64,000 nt of DNA from Methanosarcina siciliae T4/M (GCF_000970085.1 NZ_CP009506.1:3162001-3226000), one strand, 5' to 3'; shown: positions 45,691 through 54,941, numbered from the stretch's first letter. Translations and numbers: made by a program. Notes: a model not told the origin generated them from the letters alone.

Positions 45691-46358
45691 ATAGTTAGGG
45701 TATTAATATAAAAACACATGCCAGAGAGCTTCCCTAACGCTTAACCGATGACGCATGAATACAGATTAAACCGTTAAGGGTTTGGTCAGAAATATGACAC
45801 TTACAATAAAGTTAGTGAAAAATGGACTCAGAAATTATATTTTTGCTAATTTTGATAAGATCAATAGCTTAATTGTAACAAAAATGGGCATTATTCCATA
45901 GAATTTATTATAAAGTTAGATGGGTTCATAACCTTGTGTCAAATTAGTTTGAGCTAAGAAAAGGATAGATTTTCAAGATCAATTAGTGGATACTGTCAAA
46001 TTAAGTTTATAAGACAAGACCGGCAGGTCAGCCTCTATAAACTGCCAGGGAACTTGAAGCACAGACTCCGTGACATTTTCTATCTCTTTCAGATATATGG
46101 CTTTTTGGATTTGCTGAAATCAGTCAATCATCCTTAATTTCTAAAAGGGCTGTGTGCTCGTTGTTTTTTGTAAAACTAATTTTAATGAAACGGGTTTTGT
46201 TGGCAGGGGCATTCCTTAACTTATTTGTAATATAATATAAGTTTCTACTTCCGGTTTCGGATCAAAATATTTTTACATTTATTTTTTTATCTTTTTTTAA
46301 ATAAAAATGGAAACGCCTATATAACTTCTAATGTTGACACTGTTACTGGAGGATTTCT
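45691..46358. other. Intergenic region upstream of cam, no gene
   Basis: About 670 AT-rich bases. A fragment at about 46040-46135 can be read as LYKLPGNLKHRLRDIFYLFQ but has neither start nor context. The segment TGTCAAATTAG at 45938 recalls the IS ends at 25929, without extended similarity. The cam promoter is at 46316-46325. Confidence 0.45.
46316..46325 (+). promoter_or_regulatory. TATA box and ribosome binding site of cam
   Basis: CCTATATAAC lies 38 bases before the cam ATG. A GGAGG sequence at 46348-46352 stands seven bases before the ATG. Expected transcription start is therefore about 46346, with a very short leader containing the ribosome binding site. Confidence 0.5.
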
Positions 46359-47117
46359 ATGAAAATTAACAGGATCTTTTTGGTTTTTCTCTTATCCCTG
46401 GCACTTACCCTTGCCGGAAGCGGGTGTGTCTCACAGGGAGAGGGAGCAGAAGAAGACGAAAGTGTGGACGAAGAAAGTGCGGACACAGAAGTTGAAAGCG
46501 AGGTTTCGAACATCCGGGCAAATCCCGTGACCCCCTGGAATCCCGAACCAACCGAACCTGTAATTGACCCTACTGCCTACATCCATCCCCAGGCAGCAGT
46601 AATAGGTGACGTAACAATAGGCGCAAGTGTAATGGTTTCCCCGATGACTTCGGTCCGGAGCGACGAAGGCACGCCGATTTTTGTTGGGGACGAGACCAAT
46701 ATCCAGGACGGAGTCGTACTCCATGCCCTTGAAACGGTTGATGAGGAAGGTGAGCCTGTAGAAAGTAATCTGGTTGAGGTTGACGGTGAAAAATATGCAG
46801 TTTACGTCGGAGAAAGGGTGTCCCTTGCCCACCAGGCTCAGATCCACGGCCCGGCCTATGTCGGAAATGACACATTCATTGGTATGCAAGCCATCGTTTT
46901 CAAGGCTAACGTAGGAGACAACTGTGTCCTTGAACCGAAATCAGGAGCAATTGGTGTGACCATCCCTGATGGCAGATACATCCCTGCAGGTACTGTGGTA
47001 ACCTCTCAGGCAGAAGCGGACGAGCTACCCGAAGTCACTGATGACTATGGATACAAGCATACTAATGAAGCAGTAGTCTACGTAAATGTTAACCTGGCTG
47101 CGGGATATAACGCATAA
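46359..47117 (+). CDS. cam: Gamma-class carbonic anhydrase, exported
   Basis: Homologue of the M. thermophila Cam enzyme, a trimeric left-handed beta-helix that hydrates CO2 outside the membrane and is linked to growth on acetate. 252 aa; signal peptide ends near a lipobox-like GSGC (Cys23), followed by an acidic linker. The metal ligands are all present: His122 (VVLHALE), His158 and His163 (LAHQAQIHG). Catalytic Glu103 (SDEG) and the proton-shuttle Glu125 (Cam Glu62 and Glu84) and Asn114/Gln116 are conserved, as is the acidic loop EEGEPVESN. It should therefore be a true carbonic anhydrase, not a CamH. Confidence 0.96.
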   Translation: MKINRIFLVFLLSLALTLAGSGCVSQGEGAEEDESVDEESADTEVESEVSNIRANPVTPWNPEPTEPVIDPTAYIHPQAAVIGDVTIGASVMVSPMTSVRSDEGTPIFVGDETNIQDGVVLHALETVDEEGEPVESNLVEVDGEKYAVYVGERVSLAHQAQIHGPAYVGNDTFIGMQAIVFKANVGDNCVLEPKSGAIGVTIPDGRYIPAGTVVTSQAEADELPEVTDDYGYKHTNEAVVYVNVNLAAGYNA

Positions 47118-47870
47118 AAACACTTTCCTCTTAAGTAGTAAAATGAACGGACTGGACTATACAGGGGAAATATACAGAGTATGGATAGCGAATATAGGGT
47201 AAGAACAGAAAATATACTGTAACAAGGAAATATGCTGGAGATATAACTTTAAAAGATGCAAGGGACTTTTACCGAAAAAAACCTGTACCAAAACCTGTAC
47301 CAAATCTTTTTTCGTTGCCCGGAACTGCCTTATTTTCCTGTTTTCGGGCAAGTTCTCTATTTCTCTTTTCACTCATAATCATACCAGCCGAATTTTATGT
47401 CAGCACCCAAGTTTCGCTTCCCGAGTTTTGCTTCCCGAGTTTTGCTTCCCGAGTTTCGCTTCGGGAGCACGAGGTCTGTTTCGCTCCGCTCAAGCAGACT
47501 ACGTTCAAGCAGACTCATTTGTGGGTAAAAATCGGGAGCGTCGTTCAAGAGAACTAAATTATGATTTCTCTGACCCGTACAACCATATTCGCCATACAAC
47601 GTCTTTCCTTTACCACTTGATGCTGGAGAGCGGTCTTTCCCATAAAAACAGGATCATGAAAAAGTGCAAGAAGTAAAAGTTACCAGGGAAGCGAATACGA
47701 ACCGACTGAAAAAATGTGTGGGCTCACTATATCATGTGAATTAAAAAGACTGTTGGTTTTGTTTTCTGAATTCAGTTAATAAAGTAGAATCTGGACTAAA
47801 GTTTCGGCATGTTATATAATTAATCGTTTATAATTATGTATCTAATTTTTTAAGTTAACAGTGAGGACTC
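47118..47870. other. Long intergenic region with 14-bp repeats
   Basis: About 750 bases without a clear gene. Contains the tandem repeat at 47409-47464 and a following GC-rich stretch (CTGTTTCGCTCCGCTCAAGC) with a second small repeat, CAAGCAGACT twice at about 47491-47515. Promoter for the propeller protein lies at about 47800-47860. Confidence 0.5.
47409..47464. repeat. 14-bp tandem repeat, four copies
   Basis: Units of GAGTTTTGCTTCCC: the first (47409-47422) reads AAGTTTCGCTTCCC, the next two are perfect, and the fourth (47451-47464) reads GAGTTTCGCTTCGG. The array borders an imperfect palindrome (CCCGAG...CTTCGGGAG). Confidence 0.85.
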
Positions 47871-49532
47871 ATGAAGGAAATATTGAAAGATTTCTGTTCT
47901 TTATTGTTCATTGTAATTCTTGTCCTGCCTGTGGAGGCAGTGCCCAATGAACTGTCTGAATACGACAACTTTACAGAGGATTCGGGATTAAACAAAACCT
48001 CAAATGCTTCGCGTTACTACTTTGACTCCGATTCCGGTTTGATCTGTGTTGCTGCAGGAAAGACCGTAGATTCTGGGGAAATTATTTCTGCAGATGAGCT
48101 TGTGGAAGAAATCACTTTTCTTACTGACAGTCCGGAATCGGAATCGTCTCCGGTCTGGACTACAGACGGCCAGTACATCATGTACACCGTTGAAAGAAAC
48201 GACTCAGAAAATTTAGAATCATATCGGATGAAAGCAGATGGAAGTTCGATCGAAAGAACCGGAATTGGGGAAGGAAACCTTGCCGGTTTCAGTGATATAA
48301 ATCTTAATGGAACAGAACTGATTTTTACAAAATCAATTAATTCTCAGCCTGGGCTGTATCTGGCAAATCTTGAGAATGGAACAGTATTCCCTGTTTCTGA
48401 TGACCCGCAGATCTCCGAATACTGGGGGGCCTGGTGCCGCCTCGGGAAAAAAATAACCTACACGCAGAAGGAGGCAGAGATCCCGTCGCAGTTATGGATA
48501 GTTGACCGGGACGGAAGCAACAAATTCAGGCTTGGAACCTCTGAAAATGTGGGGACCGGGAAGGACTGGTGTCCTCTAGGACTGAGAGTGATATACAGCG
48601 CAAAAGATTCAGAGGATAACTCAGATCTGTGGGTAATAGACTTTTATGGTACAAACCAGGTCAGGTTAACAAATACATCCTATAACGAATGGAACCCCTC
48701 TTTCAGTCCAAACGGAAAATGGATAGCGTACGTCTCAGAAGAAGGCGGAATCCCCGATATCTGGCTCAGGGATATTGAAGGAAACTATAGGACCAGACTT
48801 ACAAACAAAATTGGAAGCCTTGATTCTGTTCCAAAGTGGAGCCCTGACGGGTCAAAAATCGTTTTTGCAGGATACAACCGGGAGAATAATTCCGAAATTA
48901 ATTCGACAAACACGGATATGATAAAAGGTTCCAACATTGATGGTTCGGATATTGATCCGATAAATGGTTCCAATGCAACTACATTTAACGGTTCAGATAC
49001 AGCTACAGTTAATGGTTCAGACATCGTTGTTATAAAGCTCTTCTCCTCATCTTATATCTCCCCCGATCCAAAAATCACCAGCGTAAAAGCCGCTCCTCCC
49101 GAAGGAGTTTCTCCGGAAGGAAATGTCACAATTTCCGTAACAGTAATCAATGAAGGAGGAAACGCATCTGAAGGCTATATCTCGGTCTCCTTCCCTGAAA
49201 ATGAGACAATAGAAGATGCAGAGGGAACGGCCAGCAACGTTGATGTTTATTTAAAAGGAAATTTTATCCAGGGAAATAACGGGGAGATAACCGCTCAGTA
49301 TCCACTTGTTGAACTTGCGGAGTATGATTGGGGTGCGGGGAAGGAAGAAACGCTCAACGTGACAGTGACACCTAATAACCGAACCGAGGAAATTGTGTTT
49401 TTCGTAAGGTCCTGGCTGAAAGACGATAGCAACGGCACTTACATAAGAGACCCTTCACTCTCTGCGGACCGGGACCAGCAGGGATATGCTGTATACAGAT
49501 ATTCTACAGGTATTCTACAGAGTATTCAATGA
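47871..49532 (+). CDS. Exported TolB-like beta-propeller protein with C-terminal CARDB-type domain
   Basis: A 553-aa protein with a signal peptide (FCSLLFIVILVLPVEAV). Residues 90-345 contain six or so TolB/WD40-like blades marked by SP-W-DG and DLW/IW repeats (SSPVWTTDGQYIMYTVE, WNPSFSPNGKWIAYVSE, PKWSPDGSKIVFAGY). A linker of degenerate N-G-S-D/N repeats (about 350-390) follows, then a CARDB-like Ig domain (VTISVTVINEGGNASEGYIS) with many N-x-T/S sites. Probably a surface-bound binding protein; the ligand is unknown. Start at 47871 with GTGAGG seven bases upstream. No C-terminal anchor is seen. Confidence 0.82.
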   Translation: MKEILKDFCSLLFIVILVLPVEAVPNELSEYDNFTEDSGLNKTSNASRYYFDSDSGLICVAAGKTVDSGEIISADELVEEITFLTDSPESESSPVWTTDGQYIMYTVERNDSENLESYRMKADGSSIERTGIGEGNLAGFSDINLNGTELIFTKSINSQPGLYLANLENGTVFPVSDDPQISEYWGAWCRLGKKITYTQKEAEIPSQLWIVDRDGSNKFRLGTSENVGTGKDWCPLGLRVIYSAKDSEDNSDLWVIDFYGTNQVRLTNTSYNEWNPSFSPNGKWIAYVSEEGGIPDIWLRDIEGNYRTRLTNKIGSLDSVPKWSPDGSKIVFAGYNRENNSEINSTNTDMIKGSNIDGSDIDPINGSNATTFNGSDTATVNGSDIVVIKLFSSSYISPDPKITSVKAAPPEGVSPEGNVTISVTVINEGGNASEGYISVSFPENETIEDAEGTASNVDVYLKGNFIQGNNGEITAQYPLVELAEYDWGAGKEETLNVTVTPNNRTEEIVFFVRSWLKDDSNGTYIRDPSLSADRDQQGYAVYRYSTGILQSIQ

Positions 49533-49603
49533 ATATATCTGAGGTCTGAGGAGTGAAACACTTCTTCCTGAAGCAGAATATTCGGTCATTAAGTCAGGAT
49601 TCT

Positions 49604-49662
49604 TTTCCTTCTTCCTTTCTTTTCTTCCTCTTCTTTTTCTTTTCTTTGTAACTTTTTTATTC
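49604..49662 (+). terminator. Polypyrimidine tract after the propeller gene
   Basis: A nearly unbroken C/T tract rich in TTTTC and ending TTTTTTATTC follows the gene by about 70 bases. T-rich tracts of this kind terminate archaeal transcription. It would serve the plus-strand gene; the opposing pncB ends at 49669. Confidence 0.45.
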
Positions 49663-49668
49663 TTTAAG

Positions 49669-50868
49669 TCATTCATCCAGCCCTTTTCTTCCAACGATAT
49701 AGTTTGCAACCCTCAGGGCGTCCCTTTCTCCCGTCTCTTTTTCGGGAGAGTCACTTAATTTCACTACCGGGATGCCGTTAACACTGTGGAGTTTAATCAC
49801 CATATTCAGGGGAGGGCTTTCCCGGAAGAATTCCGAATTGTTGGTAAGGCTTGTACCTATCCCGAAACTGCAGTTGATTTTGTCCTGGCAGTATTTTTTG
49901 AGCCTAATTGCGGCTTCGGCGTTGAGGGCATCGCTGAAAACTATTACCTTTTTCATCGGGTCGATGCCCATTTTCCTGTAATGCCCTATAACCCCGTCCA
50001 CAAAGGTGAAAGGATCTCCGCTGTCATGTCTGAAGCCGTCGTAGATTTTTGACAGTTTCAGATCCATGTCCTTAAAAAAGGCCTCAGAGCCGAAGGTATC
50101 CGTCAGGGCAATTCCAAGGTCTCCTTTGTAGACCTCCACCCAGTTTTCAAAAGCGAAGCGGTTAGCATACCTGAGGCCTATAAGTGCGGAAGTGCCCATG
50201 ATCCACTCGTGGCCTACCGTACCTATAGGTTTTAAACCGTACTTTTTTGCAAAAAATACATTGCTAGTCCCTGTGAGGGTTTTTATCGGCAGTAGGGTTT
50301 TCATCACCTGGTCATGGAGTTCAAAGCTTCTCCTTCTTCTGGTTCCGAATTCGGCAAAAAGGCAGCCGTTTTCCTCAAGGGCCTTTCCTATTTCCAGGAT
50401 TTTTTCTCCATAGGCTTCAAGGAGGGGTTCGGATGTTGAGGGGCTTTTCCCGTTCCATTCTTTTTCTATAGTTGTGAAGTAGATCTCGGAGACCGCAGCC
50501 ATAAGGACAATCTCCCAGAGAATCGTGCTGTGCCAGAGCCCTTTTATCCGGATGTCCAGTTCTTTTTCTTCGGTGAGGCAGACTTTTACTTCCCCGGGTT
50601 TGAAACGGAAATTTTTGAGGTATTCAAGGTACATGGGTTTTAAAAAAGAGCAGTTTTCACCAAGCCACTGGTATTCGTCTTCTGTCAGCACCAGGGCGGA
50701 GATCTCTTCGTCTATGACTCTCCGGAGCTCTTCTACAAACTCCCGGGAAAAACGCTGGGGTCCCCTGTTGGTAAAACGGTATTCTGCTTCTGCTTTTGGA
50801 AATAATTCCAGTACAGCCATCTGCATGGTGAATTTATAAAGGTCGTTATCAAGTATGGATTTTATCAC
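49669..50868 (-). CDS. pncB: Nicotinate phosphoribosyltransferase
   Basis: NAD salvage enzyme that joins nicotinate to PRPP. 399 aa, the usual length of the bacterial-type PncB. Motifs: DLYKFTMQMAVLELFP at the N-terminus, EFGTRRRRSFELHDQVMKTL, NVFFAKKYGLKPIGTVGHEW and RHDSGDPFTFVDGVIGHY. All are typical of PncB and include the phosphoribosyl-binding region and the conserved His. Starts with GTG at 50868, with GGAAGG upstream. Diverges from the methionine-lyase-like gene across 250 bases. Confidence 0.95.
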   Translation of the reverse strand: MIKSILDNDLYKFTMQMAVLELFPKAEAEYRFTNRGPQRFSREFVEELRRVIDEEISALVLTEDEYQWLGENCSFLKPMYLEYLKNFRFKPGEVKVCLTEEKELDIRIKGLWHSTILWEIVLMAAVSEIYFTTIEKEWNGKSPSTSEPLLEAYGEKILEIGKALEENGCLFAEFGTRRRRSFELHDQVMKTLLPIKTLTGTSNVFFAKKYGLKPIGTVGHEWIMGTSALIGLRYANRFAFENWVEVYKGDLGIALTDTFGSEAFFKDMDLKLSKIYDGFRHDSGDPFTFVDGVIGHYRKMGIDPMKKVIVFSDALNAEAAIRLKKYCQDKINCSFGIGTSLTNNSEFFRESPPLNMVIKLHSVNGIPVVKLSDSPEKETGERDALRVANYIVGRKGLDE

Positions 50869-51124
50869 GGAAGGCCTTCCTTTAACGTTTTAGCTTGCTT
50901 CTGGCGCAACATCCGTAACTTCTCAGTAATATTGCGGCTTTTTGCTTCACGTATATAACCTGTTATATTTTTAAAATTTCTGATGTACCTGCTCAAAAAC
51001 AAGTTTTCTTTTTTAAGTTCGGGCAGCCCTTTAACCTTTTTCCTGCTTTTTCTTCCAAACAAATAATTACCGGAAAGAAAGATAATTTGTCTGGACATTA
51101 ATTTTAACAGGGGGTTCCCGGTAT

Positions 51125-52309
51125 ATGGAAAGGGAATTTAAGTTTTCAACAAAATGCGTGCATGCAGGAGAGCGGCCGGAACCTGTCTTCGGGGCGCATA
51201 CGACTCCGATATTTCAGACTTCGACTTTTATTTTTGAGAATGTCGAACAGGGGGCTGCCAGGTTTGCAGAAGAGGAAACCGGGTACGTATACACAAGAAT
51301 CCCTCCGAACACACCTACACATGCGGTTCTTGCTGAAAAGGTTGCTTCACTTGAGGGTGGGGAGGCAGGACAGACCTTTTCCTCGGGAATGGCTGCGATA
51401 ACCGCAGTTGTACTCTCAACCCTGAAACAGGGAGACAACCTGATCTCTACGGATGTGGTGTACGGCTGCACTTACAGCCTCTTTTCGGAGATCCTGCCCG
51501 GTCTCGGGATAGATGTCAGTTTTGTTGATACTTCCGATATAGGGAAGGTGAAGGCAGCCTTTAAATCGGAAACCAGGATGGTTTTTCTGGAAACGCCTGC
51601 CAATCCCACAATTACGGTCTGCGACATCAGGGAGATTTCCAAACTTGCAAAGGCACAGGGAGCCATTTGCATCGTGGACAATACCTTTGCAACGCCGTAT
51701 TTCCAGAAACCTCTTGAACTCGGGGCGGACATATCCCTCAGCAGCTGCACAAAATACATAGGTGGGCACGCAGACCTGCTTGGCGGAGTCATTGTAGGGA
51801 GCAGGGATTTTATGAAAAGTCTGGGAAAGGTTGTCGGATATACAGGAGGGATTATGGGCCTGCACGAAGCCTGGCTCTGTATCAGGGGACTTAAGACTCT
51901 GCACATCCGGATGGAAAGGCATGCAGAGAACGCCCTGAAGGTTGCAAACTTCCTTGAGTCTCATCCCAAAGTAGAATGGGTCAGGTATCCCGGACTTTCA
52001 AGCCATCCTCAGCACGAGGTCGCAAAAAAACAGATGAGCGGTTACGGTGGCATGCTCTCTTTTGAGATCCGGGGAGGGGGTGAAGCCGGAAGCAGGCTTA
52101 TGAACAGTGTCAGGCTCTGTTCCCTTGCAGTGAGCCTTGGGGCAACTGATACCCTTATCCAGCATCCCGCTTCCATGACCCATGCCGGCATTCCCAGGAA
52201 TATCAGAAATAAGGTCGGAATTAAAGACGGCCTTGTCAGGCTGTCTGTGGGAATTGAAGATTCTGAGGATATAATTGCAGACCTTGAACAGGCCCTATCA
52301 AAAATTTGA
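51125..52309 (+). CDS. PLP-dependent Cys/Met-metabolism enzyme, methionine gamma-lyase-like
   Basis: A 394-aa fold-type I PLP enzyme of the cystathionine gamma-synthase/gamma-lyase/methionine gamma-lyase group. The PLP Lys is Lys210 in SSCTKYIGGHADLLGG; Asp185 in IVDNTFATPYFQKP binds the ring nitrogen; SSGMAAI binds the phosphate. The segment DVVYGCTYSLF carries Cys115, at the place of the Cys that marks methionine gamma-lyases (Y-G-C-T-F). I therefore favour methionine gamma-lyase (methanethiol, 2-oxobutyrate and ammonia), with cystathionine gamma-lyase/synthase as alternatives. No sulfur-metabolism gene stands next to it. GGGGG precedes the ATG. Confidence 0.85.
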   Translation: MEREFKFSTKCVHAGERPEPVFGAHTTPIFQTSTFIFENVEQGAARFAEEETGYVYTRIPPNTPTHAVLAEKVASLEGGEAGQTFSSGMAAITAVVLSTLKQGDNLISTDVVYGCTYSLFSEILPGLGIDVSFVDTSDIGKVKAAFKSETRMVFLETPANPTITVCDIREISKLAKAQGAICIVDNTFATPYFQKPLELGADISLSSCTKYIGGHADLLGGVIVGSRDFMKSLGKVVGYTGGIMGLHEAWLCIRGLKTLHIRMERHAENALKVANFLESHPKVEWVRYPGLSSHPQHEVAKKQMSGYGGMLSFEIRGGGEAGSRLMNSVRLCSLAVSLGATDTLIQHPASMTHAGIPRNIRNKVGIKDGLVRLSVGIEDSEDIIADLEQALSKI

Positions 52310-52455
52310 TGCTGGGAGAAAACGATTCAACCTGTTTTAAGTGGATTTCACCTGTCATATTTTCAGAATCAGATAAGGTATATTTGCTGCTGGAGTAATC
52401 TTTATTTCAACATGGAGCCTAAAATCAGAAACTTAAGACCAGATAACCGTAAGTC

Positions 52456-52531
52456 TAACAGAAAAGCCTGAACCTTAAGATAAACAGAAAAGCCTGAACC
52501 TTAAGATAAACAGAAAAGCCTGAACCTTAAG
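52456..52531. repeat. 26-bp tandem repeat, three copies
   Basis: ATAAACAGAAAAGCCTGAAC followed by CTTAAG is repeated at 52480-52505 and 52506-52531; a first copy with a slightly different beginning (TCTAACAGAAAAGCC...) ends at 52479. The array lies 35 bases before the DJ-1-like gene, so copy number could affect its promoter. Confidence 0.9.
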
Positions 52532-52563
52532 ATAAAACCTTAACTTAACCGGGGGAGTTTCAT

Positions 52564-53064
52564 ATGAAAGCACTTGTATTCGGAGCTGATGGTTTTGAAG
52601 ATGTCGAACTTATCTACCCTTACCACCGTCTGAAAGAAGAAGGTATAACCGCACATATCGCTTCCATGAAGAGGGGACCGATAACAGGAAAGCACGGTTA
52701 TGTCCTCGATGCTGACATTACCTTTAAGGATATAAACCCTGCAGATTACGACATCCTTGTGATATCCGGCGGAAAAGGGCCCGAAAAAATGAGGCTCGAC
52801 AAAGATGCACTTGAGATTACAAAATACTTCTTCAAAGAAAACAAACCCGTTGCTGCAATCTGCCACGGCCCGCAGGTTCTTGTCTCGGCAGGCGTGATAA
52901 AGGGCAGGAAAGCTACCTGCTGGATAGGAATCAGGGATGACATCATAGCTGCAGGAGCGCTTTACGAGGATAGCGAAGTTGTAGTGGACGGAAACCTTGT
53001 ATCTTCAAGGAATCCGGGAGACCTGCACGCTTTCGGAAGGGAAATGATTAAGCTGCTGAAGTGA
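52564..53064 (+). CDS. DJ-1/PfpI family protein (protein deglycase/peptidase-like)
   Basis: A 166-aa glutamine-amidotransferase-like protein, the length of PfpI and YhbO. The nucleophile elbow is AAICHGPQVL with Cys100 and His101, and Glu12 in DGFEDVEL is the conserved partner. Archaeal relatives act as ATP-independent proteases or deglycases on glyoxal-modified proteins. GGGGGAG stands six bases before the ATG. Monocistronic. Confidence 0.9.
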   Translation: MKALVFGADGFEDVELIYPYHRLKEEGITAHIASMKRGPITGKHGYVLDADITFKDINPADYDILVISGGKGPEKMRLDKDALEITKYFFKENKPVAAICHGPQVLVSAGVIKGRKATCWIGIRDDIIAAGALYEDSEVVVDGNLVSSRNPGDLHAFGREMIKLLK

Positions 53065-53141
53065 AATGTTCTTAGGAGTACAGGGTTTCGGGGATGGTAG
53101 ACTAGACTGTATAGTCTGTCTGTATAAACCTGAATAAGAGA

Positions 53142-53576
53142 TTGGCGAAGGTCATAGACATCAATCAATTCCTTCGATTCTTCGCGATGGAAGTTCTTTT
53201 GAAACACTGGGACGGATATACAAACAAATTAAACAACACATATATTTATAATGATGTTGTGGCTGTGAAGTCCTGGAAGCAAAAAAGTTCCAAAAACAGA
53301 GAAAAAGCAAAACAGAGACTTGCAAAACTCCATGAGAAAATAAGCAATCAGAGAAATGATTTTCAGCACAAGCTCTCTTTTAAACTTGTTAGCGAAAACC
53401 AAGCTTTAGCTGTAGAAACCATCGGAGATACCAAGAAATACATCTTTATGTACCCGATACAGTTACAGTGGATATGCGGTATATTTCCCTGTCTGGTCAA
53501 TTGGGAATTTGCAAGTTCAAAAACAGAGAGTATGACACTATCTATTGCAGTGCCACAGTGCATACCTCTGGGGTAA
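53142..53576 (+). pseudogene. Chimeric remnant: CotH-like fragment fused to TnpB fragment
   Basis: One open frame of 144 codons is built from unrelated pieces. Residues 1-42 (INQFLRFFAMEVLLKHWDGY, then NNTYIYNDV) match the core of CotH-type kinase proteins. From about residue 44 it switches to KQKSSKNREKAKQRLAKLHE, KISNQRNDFQHKLSFKLV and SENQALAVE, the central part of an IS605-type TnpB. After about residue 100 the sequence resembles neither. The frame probably arose by IS insertion into a cotH-like gene followed by deletion. Functional expression is unlikely. Confidence 0.65.
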
Positions 53577-53730
53577 TCTGAACGTTTATAGCTTCCTTTA
53601 CTTTTGGGAATGGCAGGTGAAAATATCGGAATGCCTGAAAATTAAACCGCACTTATTAAAGTGTTTTTACGAATAATGGTTAAGAATAATGATCTGGCTC
53701 GAAATAACCCTTACACGTATGGTTTCGGGT

Positions 53731-53955
53731 TTAATAACGGATGGGATTAGAACCATACCTCGAACCTTTTTGTTCTTCATCCTCTACTTTTATTTTATGC
53801 GATACGGTTTTTTCAGCTGTTTTTTCGTCTTCTACTTTTATTTTATACCAGCCACACCAACGGCAACTTTCTTTGCAGTGCATGATGTGTTTTACAATAT
53901 GAGCAAAACCTATTATCGCTAAGATAAAACCCACTATTTTTATTAATTTATGCAT
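53731..53955 (-). CDS. Small membrane protein with Cys motif and repeated tail
   Basis: A 74-aa protein with an N-terminal TM helix (LIKIVGFILAIIGFAHIV), a cysteine cluster CKESCRWCGW, and a charged tail in which KIKVEDE occurs twice (YKIKVEDEKTAEKTVS and HKIKVEDEEQKG). GGAGTGA six bases before the ATG is a good ribosome binding site, which decides for this strand over the overlapping plus-strand frame. No family known to me. The Cys-x3-Cys-x2-Cys spacing could bind metal or be coincidental. Confidence 0.6.
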   Translation of the reverse strand: MHKLIKIVGFILAIIGFAHIVKHIMHCKESCRWCGWYKIKVEDEKTAEKTVSHKIKVEDEEQKGSRYGSNPIRY

Positions 53956-54327
53956 AATTATTCACTCCAAGCTATTATTGTACCTTATCGTTTATGAAGA
54001 TACGCAAACAGGTAGAAAGTCATCACCAGGCAGCAAATGAGTGATGCATACTAAAAAACGGAGAGTATTGACTAGATAACAGAAAAAGATAGCAGAAAAG
54101 ATTGTTTCTACGAGAAAGAAACCTTTAACGGTTCTCTATTGGTATTTTATCCAGTTTCCCGGATAGAGCTATCCGCTCATCTTTTTTTCATGTCGGATTT
54201 CTAACCTATAAAATAAAGATAAGTTTATTAACCGTTGGTATTTATTGGGGCTGAAATCACTTATAGAGAATAGCCGCCTATGAAATGATACAAATGGATT
54301 CAATGGAAAAAATATTTGGAAATAAAC
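53956..54327. other. Divergent spacer, no gene
   Basis: About 370 AT-rich bases between the small membrane protein and the DUF1232 gene. Nothing coding; ATAAAGATAAGTTTATTAACC at 54211 could be promoter sequence. Confidence 0.4.
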
Positions 54328-54603
54328 ATGATGAAACTAAAAGAAATAAAGAATAATGCAAAAAAATACCTGGAATTATGTAAATTTATATATGCAGACT
54401 CTCGCACCCCCAAAATTTCAAAAATATTATTATGGATTGCCATAGGCTATGCATTATCACCAATCGATTTAATACCTGATTTCATACCTGTAATTGGATA
54501 TCTCGATGATATGGTAATCCTTCCCGTTCTTTTGTATATTGCAATAAAATCAGTACCTAAAGATGTGTATATAGAAAATTACGTTAAGATTTTAAAGAAA
54601 TGA
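54328..54603 (+). CDS. DUF1232 (YkvA-like) small membrane protein
   Basis: About 91 aa. The DUF1232 signature is clear: ALSPIDLIPDFIPVIGYLDD followed by MVILPVLLYIAIK, which forms a hairpin-like membrane segment. Such proteins are widespread and of unknown function. The start is one of two adjacent ATG codons at 54328 and 54331; a TTG at 54316 would add four residues. Ribosome binding site weak (GGAAATAA). Confidence 0.8.
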   Translation: MMKLKEIKNNAKKYLELCKFIYADSRTPKISKILLWIAIGYALSPIDLIPDFIPVIGYLDDMVILPVLLYIAIKSVPKDVYIENYVKILKK

Positions 54604-54941
54604 GAATAACGGGAATAAATTATCGAAAAACGTAGGCATGAGAAATTCTCTACATTTTCCTCAAGTATGGAGGATAATCCCTTTTTCGAACTTGACAACT
54701 AACTCAAGGATACGACCAAATTTTGAAAGCAATAAATATTTTACGCTTTACCAATGCTGTTTTTTGCTATTGAGTGAAAATACCAGGAATGTGGAGTCTT
54801 AAAAAACTTTGTAAAATTGTGATGGAGTATGAGCTCGTCAACCTGTCTATCTGGCTATTTTCCATCGATAGTATTATTGTATAAATAAAAAAAATACAAA
54901 TAAACACAAAATATATAAACAGTAATTATGTATAATCAAAA
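54604..54941. other. Intergenic region, AT-rich
   Basis: No gene seen. Many A-runs at 54880-54920 (AAATAAAAAAAATACAAATA) that may be promoter or terminator sequence. Confidence 0.4.

Noticed and set aside
50865..51098. 77-codon frame ending at the pncB start on the minus strand
   Set aside because: Overlaps pncB by four bases, as an operon partner would, but it is Lys/Arg-rich with no family and fills the divergent promoter region.
53689..53922. 77-codon plus-strand frame opposite the small Cys protein
   Set aside because: The minus-strand frame has a strong ribosome binding site; this one has none and reads as Phe/Tyr-rich antisense.
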